DNA of 5,201 bases from Lysobacteraceae bacterium (GTDB taxonomy: Bacteria > Pseudomonadota > Gammaproteobacteria > Xanthomonadales > Rhodanobacteraceae). Shown one piece after another: positions 1-5,201 of this stretch. Positions within the stretch are counted from its first letter, which is position 1, and every line of letters begins with the position of its first letter. A model generated the notes under the pieces. It was not told where the DNA came from. It made no database searches and worked only from the letters and a program-made list of their open reading frames with translations. The stretch covers positions 1 through 5,201 of the forward strand of contig JAGWZT010000178.1 of the NCBI GenBank assembly GCA_018971925.1. Direction: 5' to 3'. The translations under genes were made by a program, and so were the position numbers.

Positions 1-1223
1 TTGCGAAGCATTGGGAGTTGGAGCAGATTCCGGCCGCGCAGTCCGCGATGGTGGTGTTGTCGCCGGATGATGGCGCGGTCAAGGCACTGGTGGGCGGCTT
101 CAACTTCCAGTTGAGCAAGTTCAACCGCGCGGTGCAGACCGCGCGCCAGCCAGGATCCAGCTTCAAACCCTTCATCTATTCCGCCGCTTTCAGCCGCGGC
201 TACACGCCCGCATCGATCATCAACGATGCGCCCATCGCCCTGCCCGATCCCTCCAAGCCGGGCGGCTTGTGGACGCCGCAGAATGACGACGGAAAATTCC
301 GCGGTCCGATGCGCCTGCGCGAAGCACTCGCGCAATCGGTGAACCTGGTCGCGATCCGGCTGCTGGATGCCGTGGGCGTGCGTTACGCGCGCGACTACGT
401 GGCGCGATTCGGTTTTCCGCTGGACGCGATTCCGCCGAACCTCTCGATGGCACTCGGTACCGCCTCGGTGTCGCCGATGGCGATGGCCCGCGCGTACGCC
501 GTATTCGCCAACGGCGGTTTCCTGGTCACCCCGTACTACATTGCCGAAATCGACAACCGCGACGGCAAGGCCATCTACAAGGCCGACCCCGTGCAGGCCT
601 GTCGCAATTGCGAGGCGCGCCTGCTCGACGAAGGCAAGACCACCGCGGCACCGGTGCAACCGGACGCGGCCGCGGGCGACCCCGGCGCACTCGGCAACAC
701 CGCAAACGCACTTTCCGCCGGTGCATCTGAGGGGCCGCCGCTCGCGCCCCGCGTCATCGACCCGCGCAATGATTACCTGATCAATTCGATGCTGCAAAGC
801 GTGGTGGACCACGGCACTGGTGCCGCCGTGAAGAAACTGGGCCGCACTGATCTTTCCGGCAAGACCGGAACCTCCAACGACTATCACGATGGCTGGTTCT
901 GTGGTTTCAACAACGACCTGGTGACCACCGTCTGGGTCGGCTTCGACGATTTCAAATCCCTCGGCCACAAGGAGTTCGGCGCGCAAACCGCGCTGCCGAT
1001 CTGGATGGCATTCATGGCCCCTGCCCTGCAGGGCAAGCCGGAAGCCGCGCTGCCGATGCCACCGGGCATCGTCACCGCAGCCATCGACCGCACCACCGGC
1101 CTGCCCGCACCACCGGGTGACACCAACACGATGAGCGAGATGTTCAAGATCGAGGACCTGGATCGGCTGCGCGAACAAGCCAAGCAGCAGCAGAACCAGG
1201 CGCCGGCCTACGATATTTTTTAG
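1..1223 (+). CDS. mrcA: Penicillin-binding protein 1A, C-terminal transpeptidase part (partial, 5' end outside window)
   Basis: Class A penicillin-binding proteins polymerise glycan strands and cross-link peptidoglycan stems at the periplasmic face of the inner membrane. The reading frame is open from base 3, with no start codon of its own, so the membrane anchor and glycosyltransferase (GT51) domain lie upstream. About 406 residues are visible of a protein usually near 800. All three transpeptidase motifs are present in order: SSFK with the acylated serine (156-167), SVN (336-344) and KTG (861-869, followed by TSNDYHDGWF). Between SVN and KTG lies a low-complexity Ala/Gly/Pro-rich stretch (about 640-750), preceded by a CxxC (CRNC, 600-611); E. 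coli PBP1A, as I recall it, also has a CxxC and a variable segment here. The tail motif PPGIVTAAIDRTTG fits PBP1A rather than PBP1B. The protein ends in YDIF-stop. No convincing terminator follows. Function is secure from the motifs; the 1A assignment rests on remembered similarity. Confidence 0.95.
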   Translation, partial: AKHWELEQIPAAQSAMVVLSPDDGAVKALVGGFNFQLSKFNRAVQTARQPGSSFKPFIYSAAFSRGYTPASIINDAPIALPDPSKPGGLWTPQNDDGKFRGPMRLREALAQSVNLVAIRLLDAVGVRYARDYVARFGFPLDAIPPNLSMALGTASVSPMAMARAYAVFANGGFLVTPYYIAEIDNRDGKAIYKADPVQACRNCEARLLDEGKTTAAPVQPDAAAGDPGALGNTANALSAGASEGPPLAPRVIDPRNDYLINSMLQSVVDHGTGAAVKKLGRTDLSGKTGTSNDYHDGWFCGFNNDLVTTVWVGFDDFKSLGHKEFGAQTALPIWMAFMAPALQGKPEAALPMPPGIVTAAIDRTTGLPAPPGDTNTMSEMFKIEDLDRLREQAKQQQNQAPAYDIF

Positions 1224-1296
1224 TGCGATCGTCCGTGATCGCTGCGCCACGGATGACATTGCAACTCGGGCGCCGCAAAGCCGGCGAGCCCCAGAA

Positions 1297-1313
1297 CGGC
1301 CATCCATGGCCTG
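1297..1313. repeat. Palindromic repeat with CATCCATG core, copy 1
   Basis: The 17 bases CGGCCATCCATGGCCTG recur exactly at 3710-3726. The centre is a dyad, GGCCAT / ATGGCC, separated by only CC, so it is an interrupted palindrome rather than a comfortable hairpin. It sits in the spacer after mrcA, 74 bases past the stop codon. It resembles the short REP-like palindromes scattered between genes in xanthomonads, but family membership is an inference. There is no T-run after it, so it is not an obvious intrinsic terminator. Confidence 0.6.
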
Positions 1314-1402
1314 ACTTCTGACAAAACCCGCTTCGACCGGCTGCACAATGTGCCCTTTGCTTTTTGTGCCCGCTTTTTGCGACACTGGCCCCGACGCGGC
1401 TG

Positions 1403-1407
1403 AAGGG
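1403..1407 (+). promoter_or_regulatory. Ribosome binding site that selects the start at 1417
   Basis: AAGGG lies 9 bases before the ATG at 1417. The alternative in-frame ATG at 1348 has only CGGCTGCACA before it, with no Shine-Dalgarno-like bases. The 23 residues between the two starts also look unlike the rest of the protein. The downstream start is therefore preferred. Confidence 0.6.
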
Positions 1408-1416
1408 CACAGCGAC

Positions 1417-2052
1417 ATGCACAAGACCGCCGGGTACCACCGCATCCATGCCGAGGGCCGCGCGCACCAATTGCGCCGCCGCGTTGCCCTCGAGGCCGCC
1501 CGCCTGATCAGCGAACACGGCATTCGTGATTTCCAGTTGGCCAAGCGCAAGGCCGCGCGACACGTCGGCGTCGAGGAAGACGGCTACCTGCCGCGCAACA
1601 GTGAGATCGAGGAAGCGTTGCGCGAACACCAGCGCCTGTTCCGCGCGGAGGAACAAACGCGTGCCCTGCGCATGCGCCGCGAGGTTGCGCATGAAGCGAT
1701 GCGTTTTCTGGAAAGGTTCGAGCCGCGGCTGGTCGGCCCCGTACTCAACGGCACGGCCGATACCCACTCGCCGGTCAACCTGCACGTGTTCGATGATTCA
1801 CCTGAACACGTGGCCACCTACCTGCTCGACCATGGGATCGCCTTCGAGACACGTTCGCACACGTTCCGACTTGATCGTCAGCGCAACGCGGAATTCCCGG
1901 TGTTTCTTTTCGACACCGGCGGCGTGGCGGTGGACGTCACCGTGTTCCCGCGCGACGCATTGCGGCAGGCACCACTCGACCGCACCGACGAACGCCCGCA
2001 GCAACGTGCGTCGTTGGCAACGCTGGAAATGATGCTGGCGGGAAACACCTGA
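1417..2052 (+). CDS. Conserved protein of unknown function, possibly a degenerate nucleotidyltransferase-fold protein
   Basis: A predicted cytoplasmic protein of 211 residues with no signal peptide or membrane segment. The first ~95 residues are strongly charged and helical (Arg/Glu/Ala-rich), including AARLISEHGIRDFQLAKRKA and LPRNSEIEEAL. The second half looks alpha/beta: RLVGPVLNGTADTHSPVNLH (about residues 104-123), then alternating strand-like stretches FPVFLF and VDVTVF (172-177). The GxxxxGTAD-HS-x-V-x-L-H spacing faintly recalls minimal nucleotidyltransferases, but the usual Asp-x-Asp/Glu pair is replaced by Asn-Leu-His; only a late Asp (173) could be a remaining carboxylate. I recall similar proteins in xanthomonads and Burkholderiales, some labelled, apparently wrongly, as UDP-N-acetylmuramate-alanine ligase; there is no Mur ligase ATP-binding motif (GTxGKT type) here. 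The gene follows mrcA on the same strand after 193 bases and converges on gltA. Confidence is high that it is a gene, low for any function. Confidence 0.82.
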   Translation: MHKTAGYHRIHAEGRAHQLRRRVALEAARLISEHGIRDFQLAKRKAARHVGVEEDGYLPRNSEIEEALREHQRLFRAEEQTRALRMRREVAHEAMRFLERFEPRLVGPVLNGTADTHSPVNLHVFDDSPEHVATYLLDHGIAFETRSHTFRLDRQRNAEFPVFLFDTGGVAVDVTVFPRDALRQAPLDRTDERPQQRASLATLEMMLAGNT

Positions 2053-2064
2053 TCCGGGACTCGG

Positions 2065-2168
2065 GAGAGTATAAAAAGCTCTCACCCCCCTTCCAAGGGA
2101 AGGGGGTCGCGCCGAAGGCGCGGGGGGATGCCATGAGATATTGAGAATCCCCTTCGCTCGTGAAGGGG
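2065..2168. repeat. Hairpin cluster between convergent genes; likely dispersed repeat and possible two-way terminator
   Basis: Four consecutive inverted repeats fill the 133-base gap between two genes that face each other. They are GAGAG/CTCTC (2065-2069 with 2079-2083, A-rich loop), CCCCCTTCC/GGAAGGGGG (2086-2094 with 2098-2106, loop AAG), CGCGCC/GGCGCG (2108-2113 with 2117-2122, loop GAA) and CCCCTTC/GAAGGGG (2149-2155 with 2162-2168). The C-run/CTTCC motif appears at both ends, so alternative long-range pairings are possible. None is followed by a good T-run on either strand, so termination is an inference from position and stem strength. The style matches intergenic repeats common in xanthomonad genomes, which I cannot verify here. 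Confidence 0.6.
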
Positions 2169-2185
2169 GAAGACAAACCACCGGC

Positions 2186-3472
2186 TTACCGATTCTCGAT
2201 CGCCTTGTACTCGCGCGGCGTCGCGCCGACGTACACCTGACGCGGCCGTCCGATGCGGCCACCAGGCATTTCATGCTGCTCGATCCAGTGCGAGATCCAG
2301 CCGGCGGTGCGCGCAATCGCGAACATCACGGTGAACATCTCGGTGGGGATCTTGAGCGCCTTGTAGATGATGCCGGAATAGAAATCGACGTTCGGATAGA
2401 GCTTGTGCTCGATGAAGTAGTCGTCTTTCAGCGCGACTTCCTCCAGCTTCATCGCGATGTCCAGCAAAGGATCGTTCACGCCCAGCTTGTCCAGCACCTC
2501 GTGGCAGGTCGCGCGGATGATCTTGGCGCGCGGATCGAAATTCTTGTACACGCGATGGCCGAAGCCCATCAGGCGGAAACCCGAATTCTTGTCCTTGGCG
2601 CGCTCGACGGCCTTGCTCACGTTCGCGGGTGTACCGATCTCGGTGAGCATTTTCAGTACGGCCTCGTTGGCGCCGCCGTGCGCCGGACCCCACAGCGCGG
2701 CAATGCCGGCGGCGACCGATGCATACGGATTGGCGCCGGTGGAACCCACCAGCCGCACGGTGGAGGTGCTGGCGTTCTGCTCGTGATCGGCGTGCAGGAT
2801 GAACAACAGATCCAGGGCCTTTGCTGCCACGGCATTGATCTTCAACGGCTCACTCGGTACCTCGAACATCATGTGCAGGAAACGATCGACGTACTCGAGG
2901 TTGTTGCGCGGGTAGCGGATCGGCCAACCGATCGAATAGCGGTACGCGGCGGCGGCCAGGGTCGGCATCTTGGCGATCAACCGGATCGCGGCCAGCTTGC
3001 GCTGCGCCGGATCCTCGTTGTCGGTGGTGTCGTGGTAGAACGCCGACAGCGACGCGACGGACGCGCACAGCATGGCCATCGGATGGGCGTCGTAGTGGAA
3101 GCCGTGCAGGAAGTTCTTGACCGATTCGTGCATCATCGTGTGATGCGTGATCTGGTCTTCGAACGCGTGCATTTGCTCCGCCGTCGGCAGCTCGCCTTCC
3201 AGCAACAGATAAGCCACCTCCAGGAAACGCGATTGCTCGGCGAGCTGCTCGATCGGATAGCCGCGATACAGCAGCACGCCCTTCTCGCCGTCGATGAAGG
3301 TGATCGCACTCTTGCACGCCGCCGTGGCAGCGAAGCCCGGGTCGAAAGTGAAATGCCCGGTCTCGCGATAGAGCGAAGCAATATCCACGCAACTCGGCCC
3401 CTGGCTGCCCTCCACCAGCGGCAAGGACACGGAATGATCGGGGGTGGTCAGGGTGACGTTGCTGTTGGACAC
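2186..3472 (-). CDS. gltA: Citrate synthase, type I (complete)
   Basis: Condenses acetyl-CoA with oxaloacetate to give citrate and CoA, the entry step of the TCA cycle, in the cytosol. The product is 428 residues, close to the 427 of the E. coli enzyme, and aligns by eye along its whole length. The catalytic trio is intact: His265 in WGPAHGGANEAV, His306 in MGFGHRVYKNFDPRA and Asp363 in YPNVDFYSG, each one residue beyond its E. coli counterpart. HADHEQNASTSTVR (His227, His230) is also conserved. The start is the GTG at 3472, because AAGGAG lies 7 bases before it; an in-frame GTG at 3493 would add seven residues and place that binding site inside the gene. The protein is the E. coli-like, potentially hexameric NADH-inhibited type. 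However, two residues I recall from the E. coli NADH site are changed: Arg109 is His110 and Cys206 is Ser207, while Tyr146, Arg164 and Lys168 are kept. The long open frame antisense to this gene is a shadow. Confidence 0.97.
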   Translation of the reverse strand: MSNSNVTLTTPDHSVSLPLVEGSQGPSCVDIASLYRETGHFTFDPGFAATAACKSAITFIDGEKGVLLYRGYPIEQLAEQSRFLEVAYLLLEGELPTAEQMHAFEDQITHHTMMHESVKNFLHGFHYDAHPMAMLCASVASLSAFYHDTTDNEDPAQRKLAAIRLIAKMPTLAAAAYRYSIGWPIRYPRNNLEYVDRFLHMMFEVPSEPLKINAVAAKALDLLFILHADHEQNASTSTVRLVGSTGANPYASVAAGIAALWGPAHGGANEAVLKMLTEIGTPANVSKAVERAKDKNSGFRLMGFGHRVYKNFDPRAKIIRATCHEVLDKLGVNDPLLDIAMKLEEVALKDDYFIEHKLYPNVDFYSGIIYKALKIPTEMFTVMFAIARTAGWISHWIEQHEMPGGRIGRPRQVYVGATPREYKAIENR

Positions 3473-3479
3473 GGGGGAA

Positions 3480-3485
3480 CTCCTT
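3480..3485 (-). promoter_or_regulatory. gltA ribosome binding site
   Basis: On the minus strand AAGGAG, a full Shine-Dalgarno core, sits 7 bases before the GTG at 3472. It decides the start codon against the in-frame GTG at 3491-3493, which lies upstream of it. A 6-bp inverted repeat (ACACGC at 3492-3497 with GCGTGT at 3503-3508) lies immediately upstream in the leader and could form a small hairpin next to the binding site. Confidence 0.8.
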
Positions 3486-3530
3486 GGAAGCACACGCTGC
3501 GTGCGTGTTTTCGCTCAATTGAATCGGTCG

Positions 3531-3557
3531 ATTATCGCACGATACGGCCGCGTACGC
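3531..3557 (-). promoter_or_regulatory. Candidate gltA promoter region (-10 GATAAT, poor -35, nested dyads)
   Basis: The minus strand reads GATAAT at 3536-3531, a five-of-six match to the sigma-70 -10 box, which would place transcription start about 50 bases before the gltA GTG. No good -35 lies 16-18 bases upstream (best sequence there is CTGCGT). This suggests a weak or activator-dependent promoter. Two dyads overlap the region: TATCG/CGATA (3533-3537 with 3540-3544), covering the -10, and the palindrome GCGTACGC (3550-3557). Either could be an operator; no known regulator site is recognised. Confidence 0.35.
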
Positions 3558-3577
3558 AGGTACAACGATCGGCATGG

Positions 3578-3617
3578 AACAACAAAAACGCCTTCCGCGA
3601 TTGCTCACGGAAGGCGT
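3578..3617 (-). terminator. Rho-independent terminator of rpmE2
   Basis: A perfect 10-bp stem, ACGCCTTCCG (3588-3597) with CGGAAGGCGT (3608-3617), encloses a 10-base loop. On the minus strand it runs directly into TTTTTGTTGTT (3588-3578). The plus-strand side has no T-run, so the direction is minus. It lies 157 bases after the rpmE2 stop and upstream of the gltA promoter region, so it should insulate gltA from rpmE2 transcription. Confidence 0.88.
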
Positions 3618-3654
3618 CGGATTTCAAAACACCGGATTCGATTTCCGGATCAAC

Positions 3655-3668
3655 GCACATCCATGTGC
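3655..3668. repeat. Palindromic repeat with CATCCATG core, divergent copy
   Basis: GCACAT-CC-ATGTGC is a 6-bp dyad sharing the CATCCATG centre with the copies at 1297-1313 and 3710-3726. The outer arms differ (GCA/TGC instead of GGC/GCC), yet both sides changed together, so the pairing is kept. A second small dyad, CCGGA/TCCGG (3632-3636 with 3644-3648), lies beside it. All are inside the presumed rpmE2 3' untranslated region. Confidence 0.45.
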
Positions 3669-3709
3669 TGTCCGGAGTGGCGGCGCCTCAACTGTAGATC
3701 CCGTGTCAT

Positions 3710-3726
3710 CGGCCATCCATGGCCTG
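3710..3726. repeat. Palindromic repeat with CATCCATG core, copy 2
   Basis: An exact 17-base match to 1297-1313 (CGGCCATCCATGGCCTG), in the same orientation, about 2.4 kb away and between unrelated genes. The flanks differ on both sides, so the repeated unit is short. It lies downstream of rpmE2, 48 bases past its stop codon. Confidence 0.6.
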
Positions 3727-3742
3727 CACGGGATGAACTCGT

Positions 3743-3761
3743 CCCCGGATCAAGTCCGGGG
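3743..3761. repeat. Perfect inverted repeat just after rpmE2, likely dispersed repeat
   Basis: CCCCGGA (3743-3749) pairs with TCCGGGG (3755-3761) around the loop TCAAG, starting 13 bases past the rpmE2 stop on the minus strand. It is a strong GC-rich hairpin with no T-run after it in either direction, so it is more likely a repeat or an RNA-stabilising stem than a terminator. The same word (CCCGGATCAAGTCCGGG type) is, as I recall, a widespread dispersed palindrome in several proteobacterial genomes. The true terminator is at 3578-3617. Confidence 0.6.
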
Positions 3762-3773
3762 CAGGCTCCGAAC

Positions 3774-4022
3774 TCACTTGCCAGCCGCGTAACGCCGCTT
3801 GAACTTGTCGATGCGGCCGCCCGCGTCCATCACCTTCTGCTTGCCGGTGTAGAACGGGTGCGAGGCCGACGAGATGTCGACCTTGACCACGGGATATTCG
3901 TTGCCATCTTCCCACTTGACGGTTTCATCGCTCGTCATCGTCGAACGCGTAAGGAACGCGAAGTCGGACGCGGCGTCCTGGAAAACCACCGGGTGGTAAT
4001 CGGGGTGGATGTCGGCTTTCAT
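3774..4022 (-). CDS. rpmE2: 50S ribosomal protein L31, type B (zinc-free paralogue)
   Basis: L31 sits in the central protuberance of the large ribosomal subunit and bridges to the 30S head. The 82-residue product opens MKADIHPDYHPVVFQD, the characteristic L31 beginning, and carries SHPFYTGKQ (about residues 54-62) and GRIDKFKRRY (about 69-78) near the C-terminus. It has no cysteine at all, so the zinc-binding Cys motif of the type A protein is absent; this and the length (type B is typically 80-90 residues) mark it as type B. In E. coli and some other bacteria the zinc-free form is made when zinc is short, under Zur control; no Zur-like palindrome is evident here, so it may instead be the main L31. 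The start ATG has only a modest binding site, AGGCGA at 4030-4035. It lies 78 bases after recG on the same strand, with its own promoter and terminator. Confidence 0.95.
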   Translation of the reverse strand: MKADIHPDYHPVVFQDAASDFAFLTRSTMTSDETVKWEDGNEYPVVKVDISSASHPFYTGKQKVMDAGGRIDKFKRRYAAGK

Positions 4023-4063
4023 GGGGTGTTCGCCTGGGTTGGATTGCTGCGGGCAAGCGCGGA

Positions 4064-4093
4064 ATTGTAACCCGACCAGCCTCAGGCTGGCAA
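4064..4093 (-). promoter_or_regulatory. Sigma-70 type promoter for rpmE2
   Basis: On the minus strand TTGCCA (4093-4088) and TACAAT (4069-4064) are each one base from consensus and are spaced by 18 bases. Transcription would begin near 4057, giving a leader of about 35 bases before the rpmE2 ATG. The element falls entirely in the 78-base gap after recG, which suggests rpmE2 is transcribed independently of recG. Confidence 0.65.
4076..4090. promoter_or_regulatory. 15-base dyad inside the rpmE2 promoter
   Basis: CCAGCCT-C-AGGCTGG is symmetric except for its central base. It overlaps the end of the -35 box and fills part of the spacer of the rpmE2 promoter. It could be an operator, or a short hairpin (6-bp stem, 3-base loop) at the end of the recG transcript. 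It lacks a T-run, so it is a poor intrinsic terminator. Its role is unproven. Confidence 0.35.
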
Positions 4094-4100
4094 GCCGGCG

Positions 4101-5201
4101 TCAAGCCTCCGCGAATCGCGCCGCGGCGCCTATCCAGCGCTCCACGAGACGCTGCGCCAAGGCCTGATGCCCACGCAGCATCGCCGTCCCGACCTGCTGC
4201 ACGGCCGGCATCAAGGGGGCATCGCGCACGATGTCGGCCACCCGAAACCCCATTTCGCCGGTCTGGCGTGTGCCCAGCAGTTCGCCGGGGCCGCGCAACC
4301 GGAAATCCTGTTCCGCGATCACGAAGCCGTCGTTGGTCTGGCGCAGGGTTTCCAGGCGCTGCTTCGCCAAAATCGAGAGCGGCGGCTGGTACAGCAGTAC
4401 GCAGGTCGAGGCCACATCGCCGCGCCCGACACGGCCGCGCAACTGGTGGAGTTGCGCAAGCCCCAACCGTTCCGCATTTTCGATGACCATCAGGCTGGCG
4501 TCGGGTACATCGACGCCCACTTCGATCACGGTGGTCGCGACCAGCAGCGCGGTGCGGCCGTCCTTGAACGCATCCATCGCCGCCTGCTTCTCTTTCGGTT
4601 TCATGCGTCCGTGCACCAGATCCACAGCGAGTTCCGGCAATGCGGTGCATAGCTGCGCATAGGCGACTTCGGCCGCCTGCGCCTGCAGCAGGTCGCTGTC
4701 CTCGATCAGCGTGCAGACCCAATATGCTTGCCGCCCTTCCGCGCAGGCTGCGCGGATGCGTTCGATCACCTCGTCTCGGCGGGTGTTGGCGATCGCCACG
4801 GTGCGCACCGGCGTGCGGCCCGGCGGCAATTCGTCCAGCGTCGAAACATCGAGGTCGGCGTAGGCACTCATCGCCAGCGTGCGCGGGATCGGCGTCGCGG
4901 TCAGGACAAGTTGATGCGGCGCCTCGCCACCCGCCCCGCCCTTGTCCCGCAGCGCCATCCGCTGCTGCACGCCGAAGCGGTGCTGCTCGTCCACGATCGC
5001 CAGCCCCAGGCGTGCGAATTCGACGCCTTCCTGCATCAGCGCGTGGGTACCGACCACCACCGGTGCACCCGCCGTCAGTTTGCCAAGCGCCGCCGTGCGT
5101 GCTCGCCCGGTGACCTTGCCCGCCAGCCAAACGACTTCGACGCCCAGCGGCTCGAGCCAAGTGCGAAAGCTGCGCAGATGTTGCTCCGCAAGCAATTCAG
5201 T
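4101..5201 (-). CDS. recG: ATP-dependent DNA helicase RecG, C-terminal half (partial, 5' end outside window)
   Basis: RecG is a superfamily 2 helicase that binds and remodels stalled replication forks and Holliday junctions. The frame is open to the right edge and the visible part starts TELLAEQH, the end of helicase motif Ia, so the wedge domain and Walker A motif are outside. About 366 residues are visible of a protein usually near 690. Motifs in order, with positions counted from the leucine encoded at 5193-5195: DEQH motif II at 69-72 (VDEQHRFGV), TATPIPRTLAM motif III at 99-109, VHGRMKP near 194-200, ATTVIEVGVDVP motif V at 220-231 and QLHQLRGRVGRG motif VI at 248-259. RGPGELLGTRQTG (301-313) is part of the RecG-specific C-terminal region (TRG motif) that couples ATP use to branch migration. 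The C-terminus (VERWIG...RFAEA) matches the E. coli layout with no sign of truncation. A long minus-strand frame overlapping this gene is a shadow. Confidence 0.97.
   Translation of the reverse strand, partial: TELLAEQHLRSFRTWLEPLGVEVVWLAGKVTGRARTAALGKLTAGAPVVVGTHALMQEGVEFARLGLAIVDEQHRFGVQQRMALRDKGGAGGEAPHQLVLTATPIPRTLAMSAYADLDVSTLDELPPGRTPVRTVAIANTRRDEVIERIRAACAEGRQAYWVCTLIEDSDLLQAQAAEVAYAQLCTALPELAVDLVHGRMKPKEKQAAMDAFKDGRTALLVATTVIEVGVDVPDASLMVIENAERLGLAQLHQLRGRVGRGDVASTCVLLYQPPLSILAKQRLETLRQTNDGFVIAEQDFRLRGPGELLGTRQTGEMGFRVADIVRDAPLMPAVQQVGTAMLRGHQALAQRLVERWIGAAARFAEA

Noticed and set aside
1225..1242. GCGATC/GATCGC inverted repeat right after the mrcA stop as a terminator
   Set aside because: Only a 6-bp stem with mixed composition and no T-run; an alternative stem (1233-1237 with 1248-1252) competes with it.
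1348..1416. Longer N-terminus of the orphan protein from the ATG at 1348
   Set aside because: No ribosome binding site precedes it, while AAGGG precedes the ATG at 1417; the extra residues (MCPLLFVPAF...) look like translated leader.
1443..1450. Further CATCCATG within the orphan gene as another repeat copy
   Set aside because: It lies in coding sequence and its arms pair for only one base beyond the core, so it is probably chance.
1144..1785. 213-residue minus-strand open frame spanning the mrcA end and the orphan gene
   Set aside because: It overlaps two better-supported plus-strand genes and crosses the repeat-containing spacer; no recognisable domain.
2141..3697. 518-residue open frame on the plus strand opposite gltA
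   Set aside because: It is antisense to a fully supported citrate synthase. Its composition (His, Arg, Gly and Val-rich, with no recognisable domain) is typical of a mirror frame in high-GC DNA.
4023..4100. Zur box upstream of rpmE2
   Set aside because: Only a GTTACAAT-like half is seen; there is no AT-rich palindrome of the kind known for Zur.
3925..5160. 411-residue minus-strand open frame across recG and the rpmE2 start
   Set aside because: It is a shifted frame of recG and rpmE2, rich in Arg, Ala and Gly, with no family resemblance; the recG frame carries all helicase motifs.

Overview
The window looks like an ordinary housekeeping segment of a high-GC gammaproteobacterial chromosome. 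It most resembles the order Xanthomonadales (Lysobacteraceae or Rhodanobacteraceae). That placement is inferred from how the proteins read, from an uncharacterised protein family I associate with xanthomonads and Burkholderiales, and from the short palindromic intergenic repeats; no search was possible. There is no sign of a mobile element, phage, CRISPR array, toxin-antitoxin pair or defence island.

Layout: (1) 1-1223, plus strand, is the C-terminal transpeptidase half of a class A penicillin-binding protein (PBP1A, mrcA), cut by the left edge. (2) 1224-1416 is a spacer with one copy of a CATCCATG-centred palindromic repeat. (3) 1417-2052, plus strand, is a conserved protein of unknown function with a faint, apparently degenerate nucleotidyltransferase-like pattern. 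(4) 2053-2185 separates two convergent genes and is packed with four small hairpins, probably a dispersed repeat that may also end transcription from both sides. (5) 2186-3472, minus strand, is citrate synthase (gltA), complete, with a GTG start and a clear ribosome binding site. (6) 3473-3773 is a 301-base gene-free stretch. It holds the probable gltA promoter region and the rho-independent terminator of the gene upstream of it (rpmE2), and then a long rpmE2 3' region with three palindromic repeats. (7) 3774-4022, minus strand, is ribosomal protein L31 of the zinc-free type, with a good sigma-70 promoter at 4064-4093. (8) 4101-5201, minus strand, is the C-terminal half of the RecG branch-migration helicase, cut by the right edge.

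The genes do not form a pathway: cell-wall synthesis, central carbon metabolism, translation and DNA repair sit side by side. recG, rpmE2 and gltA share a strand, but a promoter and a terminator flank rpmE2, so they are probably separate transcription units. The features most worth a second look are the small repeats: three CATCCATG-core dyads, one of which has paired, compensatory changes in its arms, plus the hairpin cluster at 2065-2168 and the structured rpmE2 3' region. No previously undescribed multi-gene system is visible.
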